Positions 14,652-21,778 of a stretch of 24,834 nucleotides of DNA are shown here, piece after piece. Under the pieces are notes generated by a model. That model saw only the letters and a list, made by a program, of their open reading frames with translations, was not told the DNA's origin and searched no databases. Source of the stretch: an uncultured Altererythrobacter sp. (GTDB lineage: Bacteria; Pseudomonadota; Alphaproteobacteria; Sphingomonadales; Sphingomonadaceae); contig CALLIO010000135.1 of NCBI GenBank assembly GCA_938009055.1, positions 1 through 24,834 of the forward strand, in the 5' to 3' direction. Position 1 is the stretch's first letter, and the number at the start of each line of letters is the position of its first letter. A program made the position numbers and the translations under genes.

Positions 14652-14942
14652 TCAGTTGCTTGCGGCTTCAACGTCGAGGTCGGCTTCAACCGCTTGCGTT
14701 CCACCAGAAGTGACGCGATCGAGCACAGCCCATGTCTTGGTCTTGGAGATCGGTTTGGTCTCCTCGATCCGGACAGTGTCGCCCACGGCATATTCGTTCT
14801 TGTCATCATGCGCGTGATACTTCTTCGAACGACGGATAATCTTCCCGTAAAGCGGGTGCTTAACCTTGCGTTCGACCTTCACGGTCACAGTCTTGTCGGT
14901 TTTGTCGGAGGTGACGGTTCCGATCAGAATACGTTTCGGCAT
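14652..14942 (-). CDS. rpsQ: 30S ribosomal protein S17
   Basis: S17 is a primary 16S rRNA-binding protein. The product is 96 aa against 84 in E. coli. It has MPKRILIGTVTSDKTDKTVT, KHPLYGKIIRRSKKYHAHDD and the signature VGDTVRIEETKPISKTKTW. The additional C-terminal residues form a short acidic tail (AVEADLDVEAASN). It follows rpmC by 10 nt. Confidence 0.98.
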   Translation of the reverse strand: MPKRILIGTVTSDKTDKTVTVKVERKVKHPLYGKIIRRSKKYHAHDDKNEYAVGDTVRIEETKPISKTKTWAVLDRVTSGGTQAVEADLDVEAASN

Positions 14943-14952
14943 TGTCTGCTCC

Positions 14953-15165
14953 TTACGCTTTTGCTGTCGCAGCAGCAGCCGCGCGTTCGTTTTGCAGCGT
15001 CTTGATCTGAGCGATCGTGCGGCGCACTTCCTTCACCCGAGCTGGTCTTTCCAGCTGGTTGGTCGCGGCCTGAAAACGCAGATTATACTGCTCGCGCTTC
15101 AATTCGGTCAGCTCAACAGAGAGCTGATCATCCGTCTTGGTACGAAGATCTTCTACAGAAGCCAT
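14953..15165 (-). CDS. rpmC: 50S ribosomal protein L29
   Basis: L29 lies at the peptide exit near the SRP and trigger-factor docking site. It is 70 aa with the L29 core ELTELKREQYNLRFQAATNQ and RPARVKEVRRTIAQIKTL, ending in an Ala-rich tail. Its ATG shares one base with the rplP stop (TAATG), which is evidence for coupling. Confidence 0.97.
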   Translation of the reverse strand: MASVEDLRTKTDDQLSVELTELKREQYNLRFQAATNQLERPARVKEVRRTIAQIKTLQNERAAAAATAKA

Positions 15166-15602
15166 TACTTGCCTCCTCCAAGGTGAGAGGTGTCACCCAA
15201 GCGAGCGACAACTTTGGTCTTGATCGGCAGCTTCATCGCAGCGCGCTCGAAAGCTTCTGCGGCGAGAGGACCGGGAACACCGTCAAGCTCGAACAGGATC
15301 CGGCCAGGCTTAACCCGCGCAGCCCAAAATTCGACCGAGCCCTTGCCCTTACCCTGACGAACCTCGGCAGGCTTCTTGGACACAGGCACATCAGGGAACA
15401 CACGGATCCACAAACGGCCTTGGCGGCGCATGTGACGCGTGATCGCACGGCGAGCCGCTTCGATCTGGCGTGCAGTGATCCGCTCAGGCTCCATCGCTTT
15501 GAGGCCATAGGCGCCAAAGTTCAGCGTGGTTCCGCCCTTGGCTTTGCCATGGATCTTGCCCTTAAACGCCTTGCGGTATTTGGTTTTCTTCGGTTGCAGC
15601 AT
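15165..15602 (-). CDS. rplP: 50S ribosomal protein L16
   Basis: L16 organises the A-site side of the peptidyl transferase region. It is 145 aa. It begins MLQPKKTKYRKAFKGKIHGK, has GAYGLKAMEPERITARQIEA and the signature RRQGRLWIRVFPDVPVSKKP, with GKGKGSVEFWAARVKPGRIL. It lies 16 nt after rpsC and overlaps rpmC by 1 nt. Confidence 0.98.
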   Translation of the reverse strand: MLQPKKTKYRKAFKGKIHGKAKGGTTLNFGAYGLKAMEPERITARQIEAARRAITRHMRRQGRLWIRVFPDVPVSKKPAEVRQGKGKGSVEFWAARVKPGRILFELDGVPGPLAAEAFERAAMKLPIKTKVVARLGDTSHLGGGK

Positions 15603-15618
15603 TGTCTCTTACCTTACC

Positions 15619-16314
15619 TTAGCGCGCAGGTCGCACGCCGGAGGTTTGCGCTTCCATCATCAAACGGTCTTGTGCGGTTGGATCATGAGCGAGAATTTCA
15701 CCCTTGAAGATCCAGCACTTGATGCCGATGATACCGTAAGCAGTGAGCGCTTCGGTTTCGGCATAATCGATATTGGCGCGAAGTGTGTGAAGCGGCACGC
15801 GACCTTCGCGATACCATTCAACACGGGCGATCTCTGCACCGCCCAAACGGCCGCCGCAGGTGATCTTGATGCCTTCAGCGCCCAAACGAAGCGCTGATTG
15901 AACAGCGCGCTTCATCGCACGGCGGAAAGCCACACGGCGGATCAGCTGGTCAGCCACGCCCTGCGCAACGAGCTTCGCGTCGATTTCAGGCTTGCGAATT
16001 TCAACAATGTTGAGCTTCACTTCGCTGTCGGTCATCGACGCAAGCTTGGAGCGCAGTTTTTCAATGTCTGCACCCTTCTTGCCGATGATGACGCCGGGGC
16101 GAGCCGCATAAATCGAGATCCGGCAAAGTTTTGCTGGACGTTCGATAACCACCTTGGAGATCGCTGCCTGCGGCAGGTTCTTCATGATGTATTTGCGGAT
16201 TTGGATGTCTTCCTTGAGGAGCCCAGCATAATCGCGGCCTTCCGCGTACCAGCGGCTGTCCCAAGTGCGGTTGATCTGAAGACGCAGACCAATTGGATTA
16301 CTCTTCTGACCCAT
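15619..16314 (-). CDS. rpsC: 30S ribosomal protein S3
   Basis: S3 is at the mRNA entry channel and has helicase-associated function together with S4 and S5. It is 231 aa (E. coli 233). It begins MGQKSNPIGLRLQINRTWDS. The KH domain contains RPGVIIGKKGADIEKLRSKL, the GxxG loop being GKKG. The C-terminal half has GLGGAEIARVEW-type sequence (GRLGGAEIARVEWYREGRVP) and YGIIGIKCWIFKGEIL. It lies 3 nt after rplV. Confidence 0.98.
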   Translation of the reverse strand: MGQKSNPIGLRLQINRTWDSRWYAEGRDYAGLLKEDIQIRKYIMKNLPQAAISKVVIERPAKLCRISIYAARPGVIIGKKGADIEKLRSKLASMTDSEVKLNIVEIRKPEIDAKLVAQGVADQLIRRVAFRRAMKRAVQSALRLGAEGIKITCGGRLGGAEIARVEWYREGRVPLHTLRANIDYAETEALTAYGIIGIKCWIFKGEILAHDPTAQDRLMMEAQTSGVRPAR

Positions 16315-16317
16315 GGT

Positions 16318-16695
16318 TTAAGCCTCTTCCTCTTCGCGAACCACAATGCGCAGCTTGCTGAACGGTTTCAGGATGCGCGTGGATTTGCCGCGACCACGTG
16401 TGTGGAAACGCTTCATCGTAATCGCCTTGCCCACGCTCGCTTCGGCGACGACCAATGCGTCAACGTCGAGATCGTGGTTGTTCTCTGCATTCGCGATTGC
16501 GGAGGCGAGAACCTTGCTAGCGTCTTTTGCCATCGCCTTCTTCGAGAAGGACAGAATGTTGAGCGCGTCTTCGGCTTTCTTGCCGCGGATCAATTCCGCC
16601 ACAAGGTTGAGCTTTTGCGCGCTGCCGCGGATCGACGTGCCAACGGCCAGCGCCTCATTATCCGCAACGCGACGTGGGGATTTTGCCTTGCCCAT
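16318..16695 (-). CDS. rplV: 50S ribosomal protein L22
   Basis: L22 lines the nascent-peptide tunnel, and its loop is a macrolide-resistance site. It is 125 aa. It has GSAQKLNLVAELIRGKKAED, a NAENNHDLDVDALVVAEASV helix region and the tunnel hairpin MKRFHTRGRGKSTRILKPFS. It ends in an acidic REEEEA run. It overlaps rpsS by 1 nt. Confidence 0.98.
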   Translation of the reverse strand: MGKAKSPRRVADNEALAVGTSIRGSAQKLNLVAELIRGKKAEDALNILSFSKKAMAKDASKVLASAIANAENNHDLDVDALVVAEASVGKAITMKRFHTRGRGKSTRILKPFSKLRIVVREEEEA

Positions 16696-16970
16696 TAGCG
16701 CTTACCCTTCTTGTCAGCAGCATGGCCGAGATAAGTGCGCGTGGGCGCGAACTCGCCAAGCTTGTGGCCGACCATGTCCTCGTTAACGGACACCGGAATG
16801 AACTTTTGACCATTGTAGACATTGAATGTCAGGCCAACGAATTGTGGCAGGATTGTCGAGCGGCGCGACCAAGTCTTGATCGGCTTGCTGCCCCCTGCTT
16901 CCTGTGCGTCTTCGGCCTTCTTGAGAAGGCTAAGCTCGACGAAAGGACCTTTCCATACGGAACGTGCCAT
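16695..16970 (-). CDS. rpsS: 30S ribosomal protein S19
   Basis: S19 forms a head complex with S13. It is 91 aa (E. coli 92). It starts MARSVWKGPFVELSLLKKAE, has KTWSRRSTILPQFVGLTFNV and the C-terminal signature HKLGEFAPTRTYLGHAADKK. It begins 6 nt after rplB and its stop overlaps the rplV start by 1 nt. Confidence 0.98.
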   Translation of the reverse strand: MARSVWKGPFVELSLLKKAEDAQEAGGSKPIKTWSRRSTILPQFVGLTFNVYNGQKFIPVSVNEDMVGHKLGEFAPTRTYLGHAADKKGKR

Positions 16971-16976
16971 GATCGA

Positions 16977-17813
16977 TTACCTCTTCTTCTTGGCGTGACG
17001 CGAACGGATGATCATCTTATCCGTCTGCTTGTTCTTGCGCGTGCGAGCACCCTTGGTCGGCTTGCCCCATGGGGTAACCGGATGGCGACCACCTGAGGTG
17101 CGGCCTTCACCACCACCGTGCGGGTGATCGACCGGGTTCTTGGCAACACCGCGTGTGAGAGGCTTAACGCCCATCCAACGCTTGCGGCCCGCTTTACCCA
17201 AGTTCTGGTTCTGGTTGTCGGGGTTTGAAACCGCACCAACCGTGCCCATGCAATCGGCCCGCAGGTAACGCTGCTCGCCCGAGTTGAGGCGCGCGATAAC
17301 CATGCCGCGGTCGCGGCCAACCAGTTGAACGTAGGAACCAGCAGCGCGGGCGATCTGGCCGCCCTTGCCTGGCTTCATCTCAACATTGTGGCAGATCGTG
17401 CCAACCGGCATTTGGCTCAGCAACATGGCGTTGCCAGGCTTGGTATCGGCTTTCTCAGCTGCGATCACCGTGTCACCAACAGCAAGGCGCTGTGGGCACA
17501 GAATGTAAGCTTGCTCGCCATCTTCATATTTCAGAAGCGCGATAAAGGCAGTGCGGTTGGGATCATATTCGATCCGCTCAACCGTTGCCGGCACATCCCA
17601 CTTGCGACGTTTGAAGTCGATGTGGCGATATTTCTGCTTGTGACCGCCGCCAATGCCGCGTGAAGTGACATGGCCCTTATTATTGCGGCCACCGGTCTTG
17701 CGCTTACCTTCGGTGAGCGATTTGACAGGCTTGCCCTTCCACAGCGCAGTCTTGTCAACAAGGACAAGGCCGCGGCGCGCGGGGCTTGTGGGTTTATAGC
17801 TCTTAAGTGCCAT
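16977..17813 (-). CDS. rplB: 50S ribosomal protein L2
   Basis: L2 is the largest protein near the peptidyl transferase centre and supports subunit joining. It is 278 aa (E. coli 273). It begins MALKSYKPTSPARRGLVLVD and has GRNNKGHVTSRGIGGGHKQK and IDFKRRKWDVPATVERIEYD. The key C-terminal motif NPVDHPHGGGEGRTSGGRHP contains the conserved histidine loop. Its ATG shares one base with the rplW stop. Confidence 0.98.
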   Translation of the reverse strand: MALKSYKPTSPARRGLVLVDKTALWKGKPVKSLTEGKRKTGGRNNKGHVTSRGIGGGHKQKYRHIDFKRRKWDVPATVERIEYDPNRTAFIALLKYEDGEQAYILCPQRLAVGDTVIAAEKADTKPGNAMLLSQMPVGTICHNVEMKPGKGGQIARAAGSYVQLVGRDRGMVIARLNSGEQRYLRADCMGTVGAVSNPDNQNQNLGKAGRKRWMGVKPLTRGVAKNPVDHPHGGGEGRTSGGRHPVTPWGKPTKGARTRKNKQTDKMIIRSRHAKKKR

Positions 17814-18133
17814 CAGTTCACACTCTCAGTGAAGTCGATCATCGTACCCTCTTTCAAGGTGACAACCGCCTTCTTCACATCGTTGCGCTTGTAAGGCTTA
17901 CCCTTCCAGCGCTTGACCTTACCTTTGACGTTGATCGTGTTCACAGACACAACTTCCGCCTTTTGCGAAGCATAGATCGCCTCAACCGCCTCTTTGATCT
18001 GCGGCTTGGTCGCATCGTTAGCAACTTTGAAGACAACCGCATTGTTCTCAGAAGCCATAGTCGACTTCTCAGTAATGTGCGGAGCCAAAATCACGTCATA
18101 GTGACGCGCGTCTACTTCTTGCTTTTTAGCCAT
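17813..18133 (-). CDS. rplW: 50S ribosomal protein L23
   Basis: L23 is at the tunnel exit and docks trigger factor and SRP. The start at 18133 (MAKKQEVDARHYDVILAPHI) fits the family; an in-frame ATG at 18187 lies deep inside rplD and is rejected. The 106-aa product has TEKSTMASENNAVVFKVAND and the signature KVKRWKGKPYKRNDVKKAVV. It overlaps the rplD end by 8 nt. Confidence 0.97.
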   Translation of the reverse strand: MAKKQEVDARHYDVILAPHITEKSTMASENNAVVFKVANDATKPQIKEAVEAIYASQKAEVVSVNTINVKGKVKRWKGKPYKRNDVKKAVVTLKEGTMIDFTESVN

Positions 18134-18749
18134 TGAAGCGCGCCTCCAGCTTTTCGACTGCATCCTTGGTGAGGACCAGCGTGTCATGGTTCAAAATGTC
18201 ATAGACATTGGCGCCAGCAGCAGGGAGCACATTGATACCCTTAAGGTTGCCGGCCGCCTTGGTGAAGCTTTCGTCCACACTCTCGCCATCAATCACGAGG
18301 ACTTTGCCAGCGTAACCGGCCTTATCCATGTGACCCTTGAGAATCTGTGTCTTTGCGTCTTTCACCTTGAGGCTGTCAACGATTACGAGACCGTCTTTCG
18401 CCTTGGAAGAAAGCGCCATCTTGAGGCCAAGAGCGCGGATTTTCTTGTTGAGCGACTGGTTGAAGTCACGCTTGCGCGCACCGTGCGCCTTACCACCACC
18501 GATGAAGATTGGCGCAGAGCGAGCACCGTGACGTGCGCCGCCCGAACCCTTCTGCTTACCGAACTTCGCACCGGTGCGAGCCACATCAGAACGCTCGCGC
18601 GTTGGACGGGCTGTGGCGCGGCGGTTTTCCAGCTGCCAAGTGACAACGCGGTGAAGGATGTCTGCGCGCGGCTCTACGCCGAACACGTCATCATTCAGCG
18701 TAATGTCGCCTGACGCCTTACCGTCGATCTTCTGGACTTTGACTTTCAT
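18126..18749 (-). CDS. rplD: 50S ribosomal protein L4
   Basis: L4 lines the exit tunnel; in E. coli it also represses the S10 operon by attenuation. The start at 18749 (MKVKVQKIDGKASGDITLND) is supported by AAGGAGG located inside the end of rplC; an upstream ATG at 18791 would overlap rplC. The 207-aa product has the extended loop RATARPTRERSDVARTGAKF with KQKGSGGARHGARSAPIFIG and the C-terminal VYDILNHDTLVLTKDAVEKL. Whether L4 acts on the structured rpsJ leader here is unknown. Confidence 0.97.
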   Translation of the reverse strand: MKVKVQKIDGKASGDITLNDDVFGVEPRADILHRVVTWQLENRRATARPTRERSDVARTGAKFGKQKGSGGARHGARSAPIFIGGGKAHGARKRDFNQSLNKKIRALGLKMALSSKAKDGLVIVDSLKVKDAKTQILKGHMDKAGYAGKVLVIDGESVDESFTKAAGNLKGINVLPAAGANVYDILNHDTLVLTKDAVEKLEARFNG

Positions 18750-18753
18750 GGTC

Positions 18754-19608
18754 TCAGCCCTCCTTATTTTCGTCATCTGCTGCAGGGGCATCAGCTTCTG
18801 GAGCCGCCTCTGGAGCAGGGGTTTCTTCAGCCGCAGGAGCAGGCGCTGCCTCGGCCGGAGCCTCAGTCACTGCTTCTTCGGTTGCAACCGCTTCGGTCTC
18901 GACCACTTCTTCTGCTTCTGGAGCAACGTTGAGGTCGAGCACAGCACCGGGAAACGGCGCTTCTTCAGGCATGGGAAGCTTCACAGCATCCTGAACCATC
19001 AGCCAGCCATTCTTCGAACCAGGCACAGAGCCCTTAACGAAAAGAAGGCCGCGCTCTGCATCGGTGCGTACGATTTCGAGATTCTGCTGCGTGCGCTGAC
19101 GATCACCCATGTGACCAGCCATCTTCTTGCCTTTAAACACGCGGCCTGGATCCTGACGGTTACCCGTCGAACCATGCGAACGGTGAGAGATCGAAACACC
19201 GTGTGTCGCGCGAAGACCACCAAAGCCCCAACGCTTCATGGCACCGGCAAAGCCTTTACCTTGCGTGTGACCAGTTATGTCGACCTTTTGACCAGCGATG
19301 AAGTGCTCTGCCGAAATGGTCGAACCGACCGGCATCAAGCCCTCTTCATTCTCGAGGCGGAATTCCGCCACGCGGCGCTTCAAGGGAACTTCAGCCTTCG
19401 CGAAATGTTCGCGTTGAGGCTTAGCTACGTTTTTCTGTTTCGCTTCGCCGGAACCCACTTGCAGCGCGAAATATCCATCACGTTCTGCAGTGCGATGAGA
19501 AACCACCTGACAATCTTCAAGCGCCAGAACGGTCACGGGAACGTGCCGTCCATCCTCCTGAAACAGGCGGGTCATCCCGACTTTCTTTGCGATCACGCCA
19601 GTGCGCAT
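18754..19608 (-). CDS. rplC: 50S ribosomal protein L3 with a ~56-residue acidic C-terminal extension
   Basis: L3 initiates large-subunit assembly and reaches the peptidyl transferase centre. I choose ATG at 19608 (MRTGVIAKKVGMTRLFQEDG), because the AGGAG at 19618-19622 is 9 nt from it but only 3 nt from the alternative ATG at 19614. The product is 284 aa against 209 in E. coli. The core motif GFAGAMKRWGFGGLRATHGV and DPGRVFKGKKMAGHMGDRQR are intact. From about residue 229 a low-complexity Ala/Glu/Pro/Val tail runs to the stop (EEVVETEAVATEEAVTEAPA and onward). It resembles the N-terminal extension of S5 in this genome. Confidence 0.96.
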   Translation of the reverse strand: MRTGVIAKKVGMTRLFQEDGRHVPVTVLALEDCQVVSHRTAERDGYFALQVGSGEAKQKNVAKPQREHFAKAEVPLKRRVAEFRLENEEGLMPVGSTISAEHFIAGQKVDITGHTQGKGFAGAMKRWGFGGLRATHGVSISHRSHGSTGNRQDPGRVFKGKKMAGHMGDRQRTQQNLEIVRTDAERGLLFVKGSVPGSKNGWLMVQDAVKLPMPEEAPFPGAVLDLNVAPEAEEVVETEAVATEEAVTEAPAEAAPAPAAEETPAPEAAPEADAPAADDENKEG

Positions 19609-19617
19609 CGTCATAAA

Positions 19618-19622
19618 CTCCT
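19618..19622 (-). promoter_or_regulatory. rplC: Ribosome-binding site deciding the rplC start
   Basis: AGGAG on the minus strand is 9 nt before ATG 19608 and 3 nt before ATG 19614. Normal spacing favours 19608, which also gives the family-typical N-terminus. Confidence 0.7.
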
Positions 19623-19836
19623 ACACAGAGGCACATGAGGACCATCCCCAAGTGCGTGCGGAAAGCCTTGTTTCCTAGGCAATCCGTTTTCGGCCCAATT
19701 GTTTTAAACGTCGCCCCGTCCGGGCTGAATGCACCCCTTACTTAAGAAGTGCGAGACGGGAGACGCAGCCCGATCAAAAGATCGGCGGTATCTCTATGTC
19801 TGCGGGCGCCGGATCAGATCCGATGCCCTGGCCAGC
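19623..19836 (-). other. Unusually long rpsJ-rplC spacer
   Basis: The spacer between the rpsJ stop and rplC is about 228 nt, far longer than the other gaps inside this block. It holds a perfect 6-bp hairpin with a four-base TTTT loop (CCGATC/GATCGG, 19785-19770) and an inverted repeat CGGATC-T-GATCCG (19822-19810). It has no T-run terminator, no recognisable ORF and no convincing promoter. At its upstream edge a 9-nt tandem repeat (GCCAGCTTA at 19831-19839 and 19841-19849) overlaps the rpsJ stop codon. Confidence 0.5.
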
Positions 19837-20148
19837 TTACGCCAGCTTAATCTCAACATTCACGCCAGCAGCCAGATCAAGCTTCATCAAAGCATCAACC
19901 GTCTGGGCGTTAGGCTGCACGATGTCGAGCAACCTTTTGTATGTGCGCACCTCGAACTGCTCGCGCGACTTTTTGTCGATGTGCGGACCGCGGTTCACGG
20001 TGAACTTCTCAATGCGCGTTGGCATAGGAATGGGGCCACGAATTAGAGCACCCGTACGACGCGCCGTTTCTGCAATCTCGCCAGTAGCCTGATCGAGAAC
20101 CCGGTGGTCGAACGCCTTAAGGCGAATACGGATATTCTGTGCTTCCAT
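19837..20148 (-). CDS. rpsJ: 30S ribosomal protein S10 (NusE)
   Basis: S10 is a small-subunit head protein and, as NusE, a transcription antitermination factor. It is 103 aa, equal to E. coli. It begins MEAQNIRIRLKAFDHRVLDQ, then has RTGALIRGPIPMPTRIEKFT and SREQFEVRTYKRLLDIVQPN. It is the first gene after the promoter at 20289-20317 and has a leader of about 130 nt rich in hairpins. Its Shine-Dalgarno (TTAGGTA) is weak. Confidence 0.98.
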   Translation of the reverse strand: MEAQNIRIRLKAFDHRVLDQATGEIAETARRTGALIRGPIPMPTRIEKFTVNRGPHIDKKSREQFEVRTYKRLLDIVQPNAQTVDALMKLDLAAGVNVEIKLA

Positions 20149-20288
20149 TACCTAATACCAATGCGAAAGAGCCAAAGAGGTTTTTACACCTCTCACAAAA
20201 CAAAAGGCCGGCCCCGCTTTAGAAATCCCTTAGCGGGCGGCCTCACAAAATTACGTGCCGGATGACGAATCTTCCGGCTAGAGGCGCG
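20149..20288 (-). promoter_or_regulatory. Structured rpsJ leader with a terminator-like hairpin
   Basis: Three hairpins follow the promoter in order. The first is GCCGGA/TCCGGC (20278-20257). The second is a GC-rich stem, GGCC-G-CCCGCT paired with AGCGGG-GCC-GGCC (20242-20206), running straight into TTTTGTTTT (20205-20197). The third is AGAGGT/ACCTCT (20193-20176), just before the weak ribosome-binding site. The second hairpin has the form of an intrinsic terminator placed before the first gene, as in an attenuator. By analogy with the E. coli S10 leader, control by L4 is possible, but no sequence match to that leader is claimed. Confidence 0.6.
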
Positions 20289-20317
20289 CGTATACGTTCA
20301 GTGTTGGATTCTGGCAA
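20289..20317 (-). promoter_or_regulatory. Promoter of the S10-spc operon
   Basis: On the minus strand TTGCCA (20317-20312) is followed after exactly 17 nt by TATACG (20294-20289). Both hexamers are strong for an alphaproteobacterial housekeeping promoter. It lies between the tuf terminator and rpsJ, so it should drive rpsJ onward. Transcription would start near 20282. Confidence 0.8.
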
Positions 20318-20435
20318 GCCCTGTTTGCGGGGTTTTTGTGTTTTTGCGGGACCGGACCGACGCCCCTTCCCAAACACCCGATAAAGTATCCATCCTATTG
20401 GGTTGTTTTGGAGGGGGTTTCGGGCCGGAACCGCC

Positions 20436-20474
20436 TAAAAAAAAGAAGCCCGGCACTCACGAAGAGAACCGGGC
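20436..20474 (-). terminator. Intrinsic terminator after tuf
   Basis: On the minus strand GCCCGG (20474-20469) and CCGGGC (20453-20448) form the base of a hairpin with an inner CTC/GAG stem, followed by TTCTTTTTTTT. It lies about 37 nt past the tuf stop. It ends the rpsL-rpsG-fusA-tuf transcript and separates it from the S10 operon. Between it and the rpsJ promoter (20318-20435) I see nothing that looks like a gene. Confidence 0.9.
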
Positions 20475-20511
20475 CACTTTCGGTCTTGAGCGCCGATTGG
20501 CGCCAGACAAA

Positions 20512-21687
20512 TTACTTGGTGATTTTGGCTACAACGCCCGAACCAACCGTACGGCCACCTTCGCGGATCGCGAAACGCAGACCTTCGTCCATAGCGATCG
20601 GAGCGATCAGCTTGACGTTGATCGTTACATTGTCGCCAGGCATAACCATCTCGGTGCCTTCAGGAAGGATCACTTCGCCGGTCACGTCAGTTGTACGGAA
20701 GTAGAACTGTGGACGGTAGTTGGCGAAAAATGGCGTGTGACGGCCACCTTCATCTTTCGACAGAACGTAGACTTCTGCGCTGAACTCGGTGTGCGGGCTA
20801 ACCGAGCCTGGCTTACAGAGAACCTGACCACGCTCAACCGCGTCACGCTCAACGCCGCGGATCAGAGCACCGATGTTGTCGCCTGCTTCGCCGCTGTCGA
20901 GCAGCTTGCGGAACATTTCAACGCCGGTAACAGTCGTCTTCGAAGTGTCTTTGATACCAACGATCTCAACTTCGTCACCAACGTTCACAACGCCGGTTTC
21001 AACACGGCCGGTTACAACAGTACCGCGGCCAGAGATCGAGAACACGTCCTCAATCGGCATCAAGAAGTCTTGATCAACAGGACGCTCGGGCTGTGGGATG
21101 TGCTCATCAACAGCAGCCATCAGTTCCTTGATCGAGTTTTCACCGATTTCAGCATCGCGGCCTTCGAGAGCAGCCAGAGCTGAACCCTTAACGATCGCAA
21201 TGTTGTCGCCGTCGAAGCCATACTCGCTCAGCAGTTCGCGAACTTCCAGTTCAACCAGCTCGAGGATCTCTTCATCGTCAACCTGATCGACCTTGTTCAT
21301 GTAAACAACAAGAGCAGGCACACCAACCTGACGGGCAAGCAGGATGTGCTCGCGCGTTTGTGGCATTGGACCGTCAGCTGCGTTCACAACCAGGATCGCG
21401 CCGTCCATTTGGGCAGCACCAGTGATCATGTTTTTCACATAGTCAGCGTGGCCTGGGCAATCGACGTGTGCGTAGTGACGCGCATCGGTTTCATACTCAA
21501 CGTGAGCGGTCGAGATAGTGATACCACGCTCGCGCTCTTCAGGAGCTTTATCGATGTTGCCGAAATCAACAGCTGCACCTTGAACCTTGGTGATAGCCGC
21601 AGTCAGCGTTGTTTTACCGTGGTCAACGTGACCGATGGTGCCGATGTTGCAGTGCGGTTTATTCCGCTCAAACTTTTCCTTCGCCAT
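20512..21687 (-). CDS. tuf: Elongation factor Tu
   Basis: EF-Tu delivers aminoacyl-tRNA to the ribosome as a GTPase. It is 391 aa. G1 is GHVDHGKT (19-26), G2 is RGITI with Thr57, G3 is DCPGH (76-80), G4 is NKVD (131-134) and G5 is SAL. Domains 2 and 3 are complete and end GRTVGSGVVAKITK. Compared with the E. coli sequence from memory, about five residues are missing between the first helix and the effector loop (KVQGAAVDFGNIDKAPEE), so the switch I approach is shorter. The gene follows fusA by 91 nt with a GAAGG ribosome-binding site, and a strong terminator follows it. Confidence 0.98.
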   Translation of the reverse strand: MAKEKFERNKPHCNIGTIGHVDHGKTTLTAAITKVQGAAVDFGNIDKAPEERERGITISTAHVEYETDARHYAHVDCPGHADYVKNMITGAAQMDGAILVVNAADGPMPQTREHILLARQVGVPALVVYMNKVDQVDDEEILELVELEVRELLSEYGFDGDNIAIVKGSALAALEGRDAEIGENSIKELMAAVDEHIPQPERPVDQDFLMPIEDVFSISGRGTVVTGRVETGVVNVGDEVEIVGIKDTSKTTVTGVEMFRKLLDSGEAGDNIGALIRGVERDAVERGQVLCKPGSVSPHTEFSAEVYVLSKDEGGRHTPFFANYRPQFYFRTTDVTGEVILPEGTEMVMPGDNVTINVKLIAPIAMDEGLRFAIREGGRTVGSGVVAKITK

Positions 21688-21778
21688 TTTCTATAACCTT
21701 CTAAGTCTTGGTCTAAAACAAATACGGGAGTGTGCGGCACCCGTTTAACAGGCGCCGCCCCTAGACTGTCGCCTGCTA

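Noticed and set aside
18134..18187. Extended start for rplW
   Set aside because: It would lie inside rplD and adds 18 residues with no L23 similarity. ATG 18133 gives the canonical N-terminus.
20318..20345. Plus-strand GCCC/GGGG hairpin followed by a T-rich run
   Set aside because: The stem has only three or four good pairs and there is no plus-strand gene to terminate.
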